Notes: a model not told the origin generated them from the letters alone. A stretch of 64,000 bases of DNA from Bacillota bacterium (GCA_023411795.1 JAEYOK010000008.1:13350-77349); one strand, 5' to 3'; counted from the first letter of the stretch, positions 17,400 to 26,241 are shown. Numbers and translations are program-made.

Positions 17400-18233
17400 T
17401 TAATATTCTTTTGTTCCGTGATATTTTGAACTGTCTTTTTCCATGTTGAATTTCTTGTTTTTCTTTTTAAGACCCGAATCATATGTAGAGTCAATCACCA
17501 TCCACTGGTCTTCATCGGCAAGGTACACTTCATTCCAGGCATGATAGCCCTTAACCAAATCAGAATAGCCCTTTATAAGCTTAGTGGGAATATTCTGGCT
17601 TCTTAGCATAGCTGCAAGAACCGCTGAATAATCGTAGCAAATTCCGTTCTTTTCCTTATATATCTTTTCTATATCAGGAACATAAGTTAATTCAATATTA
17701 TTTATCTTGTCATAATCATAGCTAAATGTGTCTATAACAAAATTATAAATAGCTAAAATCTTTTGCTTATCTGTCTTTAGGCCTTTTGTCAATTCAGCAG
17801 CTTTCTTGATGATTTCCATTTCAGGATTCCAGTTTACTGTTTGAACCGAAGTCGTAAATACATCCAAGGGATTCTTTATCTCAGCTGTAATACTCTTGAC
17901 CTTAACCTGGCGATATCTATTGTCTGTAATGTTCTCAAACACCGAAACCTTATATTCACCATTACCCAATTGAAGAGGAAAATACTCAAAATAATCTCTG
18001 CCAAAAAGATCATAGTCATACTTTAAATCTGCATTTTGAACTCTTGTTTTTACCCGTTTGTCTTCTAACGGAATATATCTGGTTCCGACAGAGCCTTGCC
18101 CGGTTTTTGTCGTGTCAAAGTTTTCGTTGGTTTGTTCAACTTTCGCATAAGCCGGTTCATCTTTAGCATACGATGTAATGCTAAACAATAGCGTCAGAAC
18201 TAAGAGCAATATTAATATTTTAGTTATCTTCAT
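17400..18233 (-). CDS. secreted transglutaminase-like protein
   Basis: A 277-residue exported protein: signal peptide 1-23 (MKITKILILLLVLTLLFSIT core, cut after YAK or nearby), a beta-rich middle, and a transglutaminase-like fold at about 145-260. Candidate triad: Cys in NGICYDYSAVLAAML, His in VKGYHAWNEV, Asp in MVIDSTYD. Such proteins may act as proteases, crosslinkers or peptide N-glycanase-like hydrolases; the substrate is unknown. It has its own terminator and no recognisable partner, and lies between the HAD/icd operon and gntR. Confidence 0.85.
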   Translation of the reverse strand: MKITKILILLLVLTLLFSITSYAKDEPAYAKVEQTNENFDTTKTGQGSVGTRYIPLEDKRVKTRVQNADLKYDYDLFGRDYFEYFPLQLGNGEYKVSVFENITDNRYRQVKVKSITAEIKNPLDVFTTSVQTVNWNPEMEIIKKAAELTKGLKTDKQKILAIYNFVIDTFSYDYDKINNIELTYVPDIEKIYKEKNGICYDYSAVLAAMLRSQNIPTKLIKGYSDLVKGYHAWNEVYLADEDQWMVIDSTYDSGLKKKNKKFNMEKDSSKYHGTKEY

Positions 18234-18303
18234 ATTATCACACCAATCATTTGCATATTATTAATATATATCTACCAACAGATTACCTTTTTTAAACGAA
18301 GCA

Positions 18304-19107
18304 TCAAAGATAGTTCTCCAAGATTTCTAAAACCTGTGGTATGCATGGTATATTATGATGACCAATTATATGCTTGGATACTGATTTTACACTTGCTGTA
18401 GCATTTGATACGGCAATACTGATGTGGGCTTGTTTCATCATATCGTAATCGTTCTCATTATCGCCGATAGCAACTACATGCCGCCATTTGTCTACATTCG
18501 CATCCATTAGTTTTTTTAGAGCTGCGCCTTTTGACACATCCTTGGCCATGATATCCAGCAACTCATTCTCAGAGAATATAATATTTATATCCTGCCTACC
18601 CAGCCTGTCCAAATCAGCCTTTATTTTCTCCAGCACCTCATGTTTATCGGCAAATATGACTTTCAGCCAATCCTTGGGAACATCCTGCCATGATCCTTCG
18701 ATTCCTTCGAGACCTTCTCTTTTAAGCTGCGCCCGGACAATATCATTAAAATTATATACATAAGCCTTCCCTCGGACATTTACTTCAGCACATGCCGTTG
18801 GATAACGGGTAACTATATCCTGCAAAATTGGTGCAAGTCCTTCAGGCATTAAAGTGCTAAAAAGCACCTCTTGTGTATTAATATCAAATACCAGGGCACC
18901 ATTGAAAAAAATCCCAGGTGCATTAAAGGATAGCTGGGGAAATTTTATGAGGGTTGTTCTTTCCATCCTGCCCGTGGCTACCGCAAAACTCCCGCCATGC
19001 GATACAAAGTGGGAGATAGCATCAATATTCTCTTCGGATATCATGCGTTTATCATTGAGTAATGTTCCGTCCAGATCACTGTATATAACTATGCCGTCAT
19101 ATTTCAT
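18304..19107 (-). CDS. Cof-type HAD-IIB family phosphatase
   Basis: A 267-residue cytoplasmic phosphatase-like protein. HAD motif I is YSDLDGTLLND (about 8-18), motif II VATGR, motif III Lys in VSKGAALKKLM, motif IV VAIGDNENDYDMM, with the large type IIB cap (about 85-185). Members dephosphorylate sugar phosphates, nucleotides or cofactors; the substrate cannot be read from sequence. Start ATG 19107 lies four bases after the icd stop; a second ATG at 19125 would overlap icd. Tight coupling to isocitrate dehydrogenase suggests cotranscription. Confidence 0.9.
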   Translation of the reverse strand: MKYDGIVIYSDLDGTLLNDKRMISEENIDAISHFVSHGGSFAVATGRMERTTLIKFPQLSFNAPGIFFNGALVFDINTQEVLFSTLMPEGLAPILQDIVTRYPTACAEVNVRGKAYVYNFNDIVRAQLKREGLEGIEGSWQDVPKDWLKVIFADKHEVLEKIKADLDRLGRQDINIIFSENELLDIMAKDVSKGAALKKLMDANVDKWRHVVAIGDNENDYDMMKQAHISIAVSNATASVKSVSKHIIGHHNIPCIPQVLEILENYL

Positions 19108-19111
19108 GCTC

Positions 19112-20320
19112 TTACACCATTTCATTTAATAATTTTTGTATTTCGAGTAAGAAGTCTTTAGAATTGACTACCTTTTTATTTTCCAATACTGAAAGAGCTA
19201 CCAGATCCTTCGTCATAATTCCTGATTCTATTGTTTTACAGCATGCTTCTTCAAGCTTATCTGCAAAGGAACCCAACTCCCGGATACCGTCCAACTCACC
19301 TCTTTTTCTAAGAGCCCCGGTCCATGCAAAAATCGTAGCTACTGAATTGGTCGATGTTTCCTTCCCTTCAAGGTGGCTGTAGTAATGTCGTTGGACAGTA
19401 CCATGAGCAGCTTCGTATTCATAGTATCCTTCAGGGGACACCAGAACCGATGTCATCATAGCAAGGCTACCAAAAGCAGATGCTATCATATCTGACATAA
19501 CATCGCCGTCATAGTTTTTGCATGCCCAGATAAAGCCTCCTTCTGAGCGCACTACTCTTGCAACCGCATCATCTATCAGGGTATAGAAATATTCTATGCC
19601 TGATTCCTTGAATCTCTGAGAATATTCAGCTTCAAAAATTTCGTTAAAGATATCTTTGAACCTATGATCATATGTTTTTGATATGGTATCCTTAGTTGCA
19701 AACCATATATCCTGCTTCTTGTCCAGTGCATAGTTAAAGCAAGAACGTGCAAAGCTTCTGATAGAATTGTCTGTGTTGTGCATACCCATAATAATTCCAT
19801 CGTCAGAAAAATCATGGATAGTTTGGCGAGTTTCATGGCCATTCTTATCGGTGAAAACAAGCTCGGCTTTACCCGCGCCTTCTATCTTCATTTCAGTATT
19901 TTTATATATGTCACCATAGGCATGACGAGCTATGTTTATAGGCTTCTTCCATGTCCTAATAAATGGATTTATTCCCTTAACCAATATAGGTTCTCTGAAG
20001 ACTGTTCCATCTAAAATAGCGCGTATTGTTCCGTTAGGGCTTTTCCACATTTCTTTTAAATCATATTCTATAACACGTGCAGCATTAGGGGTTATAGTAG
20101 CACACTTAACTGCCACGCCATACTTCTTGGTAGCCTCGGCTGAATCAATAGTTACTTGGTCATTGGTCTGGTCTCTGTATTTGAGGCCCAAATCATAATA
20201 TTCGGTTTTAAGTTCAATGTATGGTTCAAGTAATATTTCTTTTATCCACTTCCAGATCACCCTGGTCATTTCATCCCCGTCCATCTCGACCAATGGGGTT
20301 TTCATCATAATTCTCGCCAT
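19112..20320 (-). CDS. icd: NADP-dependent isocitrate dehydrogenase
   Basis: Oxidative decarboxylation of isocitrate to 2-oxoglutarate. The 402 residues are of the homodimeric, eukaryote-like NADP-Icd subfamily, recognisable from [15 protein letters not shown] at the N-terminus, [19 protein letters not shown], and the coenzyme loop [21 protein letters not shown] segment with GTVQRHY. GGAGGG precedes ATG 20320 by seven bases. It is 29 bp downstream of aconitase and followed immediately by the HAD phosphatase gene. Confidence 0.95.
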   Translation of the reverse strand: MARIMMKTPLVEMDGDEMTRVIWKWIKEILLEPYIELKTEYYDLGLKYRDQTNDQVTIDSAEATKKYGVAVKCATITPNAARVIEYDLKEMWKSPNGTIRAILDGTVFREPILVKGINPFIRTWKKPINIARHAYGDIYKNTEMKIEGAGKAELVFTDKNGHETRQTIHDFSDDGIIMGMHNTDNSIRSFARSCFNYALDKKQDIWFATKDTISKTYDHRFKDIFNEIFEAEYSQRFKESGIEYFYTLIDDAVARVVRSEGGFIWACKNYDGDVMSDMIASAFGSLAMMTSVLVSPEGYYEYEAAHGTVQRHYYSHLEGKETSTNSVATIFAWTGALRKRGELDGIRELGSFADKLEEACCKTIESGIMTKDLVALSVLENKKVVNSKDFLLEIQKLLNEMV

Positions 20321-20349
20321 CAGTTACCCTCCAAAATCAATACTATCCT

Positions 20350-22272
20350 TTATATAAAATTCTTCTTTATCCACGGCAGTTTCCCGCCGGCTTTGAGAAC
20401 TTCGGCATCCATATCCGATAATGTGTGTTCAAGTTCTATTACAGTCCCTTTTGTTATATTTCTAATTACGCAGTTGCCTTTGAGATTACCGATTTCCACC
20501 ACTAAATTATCACCTTCATCAAGGTTGTCGTAATCAGCAGGATTCTTAAAAGTTAACGGTACTATTCCGAAGTTAATAAGATTGGCCAGATGAATTCTGG
20601 CAAAGCTCTTCACTATAACGGCTTTCACACCTAAATACTTAGGTGCAAGAGCGGCATGCTCACGGCTCGAGCCCTGACCATAGTTTTCTCCTCCAATTAT
20701 AAAGCCACCATCAGCTTCTTTTGCCTTCTTATAGAAATCCGGATCAACAGCTTCAAATACAAACTTGGATATCTCGGGAATATTGCTCCTGAAGGGCAGA
20801 ATTTTCGCACCTGCAGGCATTATATGGTCTGTAGTAATATTATCGCCAACCTTAATGAGGACTTTCCCCGAAAGATTTTCGGATAGAGCATTGAATGTGG
20901 GAAGTGGCTTTATGTTAGGTCCTCTGAATATTTCAATACTTTGGGCCTCTTCAACGGGCAGAGGTTTTGTAATCATATTATCATTTATGATAAATCTGTC
21001 AGGTAACTTCATTTCGGGATAATCACCAAGATTTCTAGGGTCTGTCAAAAATCCTGTCAGCGCAGTAGCCGCAGCGGTCTCAGGGCTCACAAGATAGACC
21101 TTGGCATCTTTTGTTCCGCTTCTTCCTTCAAAATTACGATTAAAAGTACGAACCGATACGCCATTGGAACTGGGAGCGCATCCCATGCCAATACAAGCTC
21201 CGCATGCGTTTTCCATGATTCTTACTCCGGATCTTACTATATTGGTATAATCTCCCTCTTCCACAAGATGTTCTACCACTTGTCGTGATCCCGGGCTCAT
21301 AAACACATGCAATGTATCTGAAACAGTTTTGCCTTTTAATGCTTTAGAAACAATCTTTAGATCTCTCAGGGACGAATTTGTGCAAGAACCGATAGCAACC
21401 TGATCAACTTTAAGCGAACCCACTTCCCTGACTCTTTTTACAGCTCCGGGGCTGTGCGGTAGTGCTACCATAGGCTCTACAGCCGATAAATCTATGCTGA
21501 TAACCTCATCATAGACTGCATCATTATCAGCTTCCAGTCTCCTAAAATCTTTTTCTCTGCCTTGAGCCTTTAAAAACTCAAGAGTTATATCATCGCTTGG
21601 GAAAATACTTGTGGTGCAGCCTGTTTCGGTACCCATATTGGTTATTGTGGCGCGGTCAGGTACTCCTAAAGTCGCCACTCCATCTCCGAAATATTCAAAT
21701 ACTTTACCCACATTGCCCTTTACATCAACTAATCTAAGAACCTCTAAGATAACGTCTTTTGCCGATACCCATGGATTTAGCTTTCCTGTCAGCTTAATTC
21801 CAACGATTTTCGGATATTTAATTCTAAACGGTGCTCCTGCCATAGCACAAGCAACATCAAGGCCACCTGCTCCCATGGCAAAGCATCCCATACCTCCGGC
21901 TGTAGGAGTATGGCTGTCAGAACCAATCAGCGTGTTTCCGGGTATGGCAAACCGCTCCAGAAAAAGCTGATGGCAAATACCGTTTCCGGGTTTTGAAAAA
22001 TAAAGACCGTATCTTTTGGCCATAGATTCTAAAAACTTGTGGTCGTCGGCATTTTTAAAATCTGTCTGAAGAGTGTTATGGTCAACAAAGCTTACGCTAA
22101 ATTGGGTTTTTACCCTGTCTATTCCTATTGCTTCAAATTGAAGATAGGCCATAGTACCTGTGGCATCCTGGGTCAAGGTGTTGTCGATTCTAAGCGCTAC
22201 CTCACAACCTGCCTTTGCCTCTCCTTCAATTATATGTTCCTTCAATACTTTCTCGGTTATTGTCCCTGCCAT
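20350..22272 (-). CDS. aconitate hydratase
   Basis: [4Fe-4S] enzyme interconverting citrate and isocitrate. At 640 residues it is the short clostridial aconitase related to LeuC plus LeuD in one chain. Cluster ligands are in GSCTNSSLRD (about 290) and CGACIGMGCAPSSNG (about 350). The C-terminal swivel domain has GGENYGQGSSREHAALAPK. GGAGGG precedes ATG 22272. First gene of the aconitase-icd-HAD operon, with a promoter at 22330-22358. Confidence 0.95.
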   Translation of the reverse strand: MAGTITEKVLKEHIIEGEAKAGCEVALRIDNTLTQDATGTMAYLQFEAIGIDRVKTQFSVSFVDHNTLQTDFKNADDHKFLESMAKRYGLYFSKPGNGICHQLFLERFAIPGNTLIGSDSHTPTAGGMGCFAMGAGGLDVACAMAGAPFRIKYPKIVGIKLTGKLNPWVSAKDVILEVLRLVDVKGNVGKVFEYFGDGVATLGVPDRATITNMGTETGCTTSIFPSDDITLEFLKAQGREKDFRRLEADNDAVYDEVISIDLSAVEPMVALPHSPGAVKRVREVGSLKVDQVAIGSCTNSSLRDLKIVSKALKGKTVSDTLHVFMSPGSRQVVEHLVEEGDYTNIVRSGVRIMENACGACIGMGCAPSSNGVSVRTFNRNFEGRSGTKDAKVYLVSPETAAATALTGFLTDPRNLGDYPEMKLPDRFIINDNMITKPLPVEEAQSIEIFRGPNIKPLPTFNALSENLSGKVLIKVGDNITTDHIMPAGAKILPFRSNIPEISKFVFEAVDPDFYKKAKEADGGFIIGGENYGQGSSREHAALAPKYLGVKAVIVKSFARIHLANLINFGIVPLTFKNPADYDNLDEGDNLVVEIGNLKGNCVIRNITKGTVIELEHTLSDMDAEVLKAGGKLPWIKKNFI

Positions 22273-22329
22273 ATTCTCTTCCCTCCAGCTGCTTATGTAA
22301 GGCTTCTTAATATAAAATTATTCTGTATG

Positions 22330-22358
22330 ATTTTATCAAATAAAATTGGTATAAGCAA
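22330..22358 (-). promoter_or_regulatory. probable sigma-A promoter of the aconitase operon
   Basis: TTGCTT (22353-22358), 17-bp spacer ending in TGA (extended -10), TAAAAT (22330-22335) on the minus strand, in the divergent spacer to the DUF4364 gene. Confidence 0.6.
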
Positions 22359-22451
22359 TGTGCATAAGTAACAAAAGCTTTAGAAAGAGATACCTATCAT
22401 AGTGAATTTATAGTATACTTTATAGCAAGTAAATATGAGGAGTATTTTGCA

Positions 22452-22985
22452 ATGGACATTGAAAGTCGCGAAAGAGCTGAAAATAAGGTTTTACTATTAT
22501 ATTTTATGAATAAGGTTCGGATTCCCATAAGCAATATGCAATTAACGAGAATAATGCTTGAAAACCGCTATATGAATTATTTTCTTCTTCAGCAAGGTAT
22601 CCACGAAATGCAATCAGATAACCTGATTGTAACCGAAACCCGTGATAATATTGACTATTACAGCCCGTCTAGCGATGGACTTAAGATGCTGGACATGTTT
22701 ATTGATTTAATTCCTATAGGCATAAGAACCAGACTTGACCAGAATATAGATGCAATACGCTCGGTTATGCGTCTGGAGACCTCAGTCGTCGCTGAATATA
22801 CTCTCGAAAATGAAGATGAATACGAAGTAAAATGCAGAATCCTGGAAGATTTCAAGCCTTTAATAGATATTCGTCTTTCGGTAGGCTCAAGAGAAGACGC
22901 CCGCTCCATCTGCAATAACTGGAAGACCCACGCAAAAGAGATATATCCTGAAGTAATTGCTGTCCTCTTAGGAAAAGACAAATGA
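22452..22985 (+). CDS. DUF4364 family protein
   Basis: A 177-residue protein that I recognise as the clostridial DUF4364 family. Its N-terminal about 80 residues look like a winged helix (ENKVLLLYFMNKV, ISNMQLTRIMLEN, LQQGIHEMQSDNLI, a turn of the kind ending NIDYYSPSSDG), followed by a mixed alpha/beta domain. It is probably DNA-binding or a regulator, but the target is unknown. GAGGAG lies ten bases before ATG 22452. Transcribed divergently from aconitase; no operon partner. Confidence 0.8.
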   Translation: MDIESRERAENKVLLLYFMNKVRIPISNMQLTRIMLENRYMNYFLLQQGIHEMQSDNLIVTETRDNIDYYSPSSDGLKMLDMFIDLIPIGIRTRLDQNIDAIRSVMRLETSVVAEYTLENEDEYEVKCRILEDFKPLIDIRLSVGSREDARSICNNWKTHAKEIYPEVIAVLLGKDK

Positions 22986-23022
22986 GAACAGAATATATAT
23001 GAACCGTCAACTTGTGTCCTTG

Positions 23023-23094
23023 TTAAGCGGCGCGCCTACTAGAAACAGGATGTTGGCCAGAAGCGCTAAATCGTCGCAGGCTATAGCCGCTAAA
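23023..23094. repeat. MITE-like dispersed repeat, copy B (72 bp, inverted)
   Basis: Begins TTAAGCGGC and ends GCCGCTAAA; inside are AGCGCTAAATCGTCGCAGG and TCTAGTAGG-type remnants (on the other strand) shared with copy A. The central part is shorter than in copy A. It lies in the spacer between convergent DUF4364 and YdcF-like genes. Confidence 0.8.
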
Positions 23095-23141
23095 ACAAAA
23101 TTCTATTAAATTGACTAGTTTTAGCACAGTATGTCGATGAC

Positions 23142-23924
23142 TTAGTAATCTACCAGCATGGATTTAATAAATGCAAAGAACTCTCGTAGATAGCTGTTAA
23201 GTAATATCACCCTTGGTGTCGGCGCAGCAATGGCATAGGCTTCAAAGCCAAATCGCTTGGCCAGAATTCTGGAACGGAATATATGAAAGTCATTTGTAAT
23301 AAAAATGATTTTTTCAGTTTTATCATCCGGAATATTCATAAGTCTTCGTGAATATTCAAAATTCTCACGTGTACTGGTAGACTTATCTTCAACTATAATC
23401 TTTTCTTCGGGAATACCACTGTTTAATAGATATTCTTTCATAGCCAAAGCCTCGGCGTAGGGCTCATTGGGTCCTTGTCCCCCTGTAACAATAATATTGA
23501 CATGAGAGTTCTCCTTATAGTATTCAATGGCCTTATCGAGACGAAGAATAAGAGCTAAAGTTGGTCTTCCATCGGGCCAAATACCGCAACCCAGAACAAT
23601 GACCGTATCTACCTTACCTGCCTCATCAGTGCCGTGGGTATAAGGATCGGCAATAATCAAAGCTTCAATTGTGATAAAAACCAATGAACAAAGGATAACA
23701 GATACTATTATAAATCTTCGTAACTTCTTGTTTTTAAATAGATATCCTTTTACAGACATCAACATTATTGCTATAACAAAGCAACCTACTCCTATAATTG
23801 CAGGTAAAACCACTCCAAGATTCCAATCGTTGGAATAGTTGTGGGCAGAAATAGTATTATAGCACAGTAATATACCTATTAAAGTTAGTACAGTGGCCAG
23901 GGACCATTTTACGCCTTGTTTCAT
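23142..23924 (-). CDS. YdcF/SanA-type (DUF218) membrane protein
   Basis: 260 residues. Two to three transmembrane helices (about 7-27, 37-58, 72-95) are followed by a soluble DUF218 domain with DTVIVLGCGIWPDGRPT, LRLDKAIEYY, IIVTGGQG and EDKSTSTRENFEYS, the family core containing conserved acidic residues. Related SanA/ElyC proteins affect envelope barrier function and peptidoglycan; the reaction is not established. ATG 23924 follows AAAGGG and sits nine bases after the stop of the upstream cyclophilin lipoprotein gene, so the two form an operon. Confidence 0.85.
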   Translation of the reverse strand: MKQGVKWSLATVLTLIGILLCYNTISAHNYSNDWNLGVVLPAIIGVGCFVIAIMLMSVKGYLFKNKKLRRFIIVSVILCSLVFITIEALIIADPYTHGTDEAGKVDTVIVLGCGIWPDGRPTLALILRLDKAIEYYKENSHVNIIVTGGQGPNEPYAEALAMKEYLLNSGIPEEKIIVEDKSTSTRENFEYSRRLMNIPDDKTEKIIFITNDFHIFRSRILAKRFGFEAYAIAAPTPRVILLNSYLREFFAFIKSMLVDY

Positions 23925-23933
23925 CTCAACCCT

Positions 23934-24698
23934 TTATTTTTTTCCTTCAGTTACTTCTATAGTCTTTATTACTACATCCTCTAGGGGTTTATCTTTGCCA
24001 TCAGTTTTAGTTGCTGCGATTTTATCCACAACATCCATGCCTTCATATACCTGTCCGAATACTGTATGCCTAAAATCAAGACCCGGTGTACCACCGTCTT
24101 TGTAAAGCTCTGCTATATCTTTTCCAAATGGAAACCCCATCTCTTCCATTGTTTTTATTTCCGAGTCAGAGATTTCTTTATTCTGAACTATAAAGAATTG
24201 GCTACCATTTGTGTTCTCCCCTGAATTAGCCATGCTGAGAGCGCCTCTGTAGTTTTTAAGATCAAAGGAGAACTCATCTTCAAAGGGTACTCCCCAAATG
24301 CTTTCTCCGCCATATCCTGTTCCTAATGGGTCTCCACCCTGAATCATAAAATCTTCAATAACCCGGTGGAATATTACACCATCATAATATCCGTTTTTTG
24401 CATGGGTTATAAAATTCTCAACGGTTTTTGGGGCTTTCTCGGGAAATAATTTAATTTTAATGTCGCCCATATTGGTTTTTATAATTGCGGTGGTATCTCC
24501 TTCTTTAGGAGGTATAAACTGATATCCCGGTGTATATGTCACATCACCGTAGCCCTCAATACTTACTGTCGTAGGTGTCGGTTCAGGTCTTGAACCATTG
24601 TTTTTTCCCATGTTATCCTCCTTATTTGTACAACCGGCAAACAGAGTTGCTAAAAGAATGAATATTACTGCTTTTATTGCTATTTTATCTATTTTCAT
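23934..24698 (-). CDS. cyclophilin-type peptidyl-prolyl isomerase lipoprotein
   Basis: An extracytoplasmic prolyl isomerase of 254 residues. It has a lipoprotein signal with lipobox LFAGC (lipidated Cys near residue 23), a short linker, then a cyclophilin domain (about 75-250) with [41 protein letters not shown] and [18 protein letters not shown]. The motifs FHR, Q-GGD and SQFFI are the catalytic/substrate set. GGGAGG lies before ATG 24698; an in-frame ATG eight codons earlier is less likely. First gene of an operon with the YdcF-like gene, with a palindrome over its -10. Confidence 0.93.
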   Translation of the reverse strand: MKIDKIAIKAVIFILLATLFAGCTNKEDNMGKNNGSRPEPTPTTVSIEGYGDVTYTPGYQFIPPKEGDTTAIIKTNMGDIKIKLFPEKAPKTVENFITHAKNGYYDGVIFHRVIEDFMIQGGDPLGTGYGGESIWGVPFEDEFSFDLKNYRGALSMANSGENTNGSQFFIVQNKEISDSEIKTMEEMGFPFGKDIAELYKDGGTPGLDFRHTVFGQVYEGMDVVDKIAATKTDGKDKPLEDVVIKTIEVTEGKK

Positions 24699-24718
24699 TT
24701 TTCCTCCCAAGCTAAAGA

Positions 24719-24742
24719 GCATGCTATAAGATTATAGCATGC
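24719..24742 (-). promoter_or_regulatory. palindrome over an extended -10 of the cyclophilin operon
   Basis: 11-bp arms GCATGCTATAA/TTATAGCATGC. On the minus strand it includes TGCTATAAT, an extended -10, with a poor -35 (TTTAAT) 17 bp upstream. It could be an operator or a 5'-end hairpin. Confidence 0.5.
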
Positions 24743-24888
24743 TAATGGTACAGATTAAACCTTCACTTAATCAAAATGATATTTAACATTTCTTATAAAA
24801 TCAATACATATAACTTTTTTATTTTACCACTCTCCCAAAACATTCCAACAATATGGAAATTATTGCACTCCATGTGCATAGAATAAAC

Positions 24889-24903
24889 TGTAACTTAGTC
24901 ACA
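24889..24903 (+). promoter_or_regulatory. candidate Crp/Fnr-type operator upstream of trxA
   Basis: TGTAACTTAGTCACA is a near-perfect palindrome (TGTRACT-T-AGTYACA). Its centre lies about 41 bp upstream of the start expected from TATATT (24926-24931), where a class II activator would bind. A 13/15 match recurs before the CoA-disulfide reductase gene (26155-26169). Confidence 0.55.
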
Positions 24904-24982
24904 GAGAATTATAGTTAAAATAGGGTATATTATTATCAGAGTAATTATTATATTTTTATATCTTTGAAGGGAGTTGGCTTAA

Positions 24983-25294
24983 ATGTCAATTAAACATGTT
25001 ACCAAAAACGAATTCGATACAGAAATACAAGATGCAAAATTACCGGTGCTTGTTGATTTCTGGGCCCCATGGTGTGGACCTTGCAAAATGCTCAGCCCGG
25101 TTCTTGATGAATTAGCGGGAGAGATGACCGGAAAGGTAAAAATTCTTAAAGTTAACGTTGATGAGGAACCGGAACTTGCAAGTAAATTTGGGGTCATGAG
25201 TATTCCCACCGTTATAGCTTTCAAGCAGGGAAAGGCCACAAACAAGGTGGTGGGTTTCAGAAGCAAGGAAGACTTTAAGAACATGATTCTTTAA
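24983..25294 (+). CDS. trxA: thioredoxin
   Basis: Cytoplasmic dithiol oxidoreductase. The 103 residues form a complete thioredoxin fold with active site WAPWCGPCKM (Cys30/Cys33 region), the cis-Pro in MSIPTVIAF and the conserved VDFW start of strand beta-3. GAAGGGAG precedes ATG 24983. A strong terminator follows, so it is monocistronic. It is next to a Crp/Fnr regulator and a CoA-disulfide reductase, and no thioredoxin reductase gene is adjacent. It may serve a stress- or sulfur-linked role rather than being the housekeeping copy. Confidence 0.97.
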   Translation: MSIKHVTKNEFDTEIQDAKLPVLVDFWAPWCGPCKMLSPVLDELAGEMTGKVKILKVNVDEEPELASKFGVMSIPTVIAFKQGKATNKVVGFRSKEDFKNMIL

Positions 25295-25327
25295 TCGTAA
25301 AGAATGTTCTTAATGATATATTTAACC

Positions 25328-25387
25328 AGACAGAGTAAAGGGAGAGACTCGGTGAGGAGGGGCTCTCCTTTTACTCTGTCTTTTTTT
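25328..25387 (+). terminator. strong rho-independent terminator after trxA
   Basis: A long stem AGACAGAGTAAA...GGAGAG/CTCTCC...TTTACTCTGTCT closes a GA-rich loop and is followed by T7. It isolates trxA from the next gene. Confidence 0.92.
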
Positions 25388-25413
25388 GCTGTGAGATTCT
25401 TACCGATTAATAA

Positions 25414-25429
25414 GGTAAAACCGTTTACC
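25414..25429. promoter_or_regulatory. palindrome in the Crp/Fnr gene promoter region
   Basis: GGTAAA-ACCG-TTTACC, perfect 6-bp arms. The right arm could be the -35 (TTTACC) with TTATTA 17 bp on. It may be an autoregulatory site but does not match the TGTAAC motif. Confidence 0.4.
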
Positions 25430-25476
25430 GTAATTACGCCCTTGTGTTATTATTAGAATATATCGGGGGGATGCAA

Positions 25477-26139
25477 ATGCTTAACGATGTGATTATTTCA
25501 GACTTAAAAAAAGCTTTTCCGTTTGTTAATGATCTGGGTGATATACAAAAGCTTTTTTTTAGCAGACTTTATCTACAGAAATTGGATAGCGGTATGGTTT
25601 TACTGGACGAAAGCCGTGAATGCACCGGTGTTATTCTTGTTCTTTCGGGGACAATTCGAATCTACAAGCTCTCAGAGGAAGGAAAGGAAATCACTTTATA
25701 TCGCATAAGCAGAGGTGAAACCTGTGTGCTTACCGTCGCCTGCCTTATGGGTTTGGGCGAAATACCCTTTCCGGTGTCAGCCTCCGCAGAACAACCATCA
25801 GAAGTCGTGTTCATCCCAATAGAGATGTTTAGAAAGTTCTTTTTTGAATCACAGTCAATCCAAAAATTCTTTTTTTCATCCATGTCAGCAAAGTTTTATT
25901 CAGTGCTGGGATTAGTTGAAAACATCACTTTTAAGCGTACAAGCGATAGGCTTTTAGATTTTATCATATCAAAAACTGCGGGAGGAGCTTATCCTCTTTA
26001 TGCCACCCATGAAGCCATCGCATCGGATTTAGGGACAGCGCGGGAAGTAATAAGTCGTCTACTCAAAGACATGGAGTCAAAAGGGATTGTCAACTTAAGC
26101 AGGGGTAAAATTATCTTTAATCCATCAAAAAGCGTATAA
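25477..26139 (+). CDS. Crp/Fnr family transcriptional regulator
   Basis: A 220-residue regulator: cyclic-nucleotide-binding-like sensor domain (about 10-130) and C-terminal winged helix with recognition region THEAIASDLGTAREVISRLL (R-E-x2-S-R, Fnr-like). It lacks the N-terminal cysteine set of oxygen-sensing Fnr but has Cys83 and Cys89 in GETCVLTVACLMG, plus Cys49, which could form a redox thiol switch (inference). ATG 25477 has a G6 run six bases upstream; ATG 25471 is too close to it, and a GTG at 25444 has no site. It is flanked by thioredoxin and CoA-disulfide reductase genes whose promoters share a motif. Confidence 0.92.
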   Translation: MLNDVIISDLKKAFPFVNDLGDIQKLFFSRLYLQKLDSGMVLLDESRECTGVILVLSGTIRIYKLSEEGKEITLYRISRGETCVLTVACLMGLGEIPFPVSASAEQPSEVVFIPIEMFRKFFFESQSIQKFFFSSMSAKFYSVLGLVENITFKRTSDRLLDFIISKTAGGAYPLYATHEAIASDLGTAREVISRLLKDMESKGIVNLSRGKIIFNPSKSV

Positions 26140-26154
26140 AACACTGTAGATTTA

Positions 26155-26195
26155 TGTAACATAGTCACTAATACAATAACCCTTTTTGATATAAC
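26155..26195 (+). promoter_or_regulatory. candidate Crp/Fnr-type operator and promoter of the CoA-disulfide reductase gene
   Basis: TGTAACATAGTCACT (26155-26169) resembles the site before trxA. A TATAAC -10 (26190-26195) preceded by TGA puts the motif centre at about -40, a class II activator position. Confidence 0.5.
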
Positions 26196-26241
26196 ATAAA
26201 ATTATAAAAATTTTTATCAATTGGTTTAAAGGAGTATGGCT

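Noticed and set aside
17228..17449. 73-codon plus-strand frame in the gntR upstream spacer
   Set aside because: No binding site; it runs through a terminator and into the antisense of the transglutaminase-like gene.
22986..23100. Small ORF beginning at the ATG near 23000
   Set aside because: It reads through repeat copy B and has no binding site.
24889..24903. trxA site read as part of the cyclophilin promoter
   Set aside because: It is about 150 bp from that promoter and on the trxA side, so it fits the thioredoxin gene only.
26155..26169. Classical Crp (TGTGA-N6-TCACA) or Fnr (TTGAT-N4-ATCAA) site
   Set aside because: The half-site spacing and bases do not fit either consensus; only the local shared motif is claimed.
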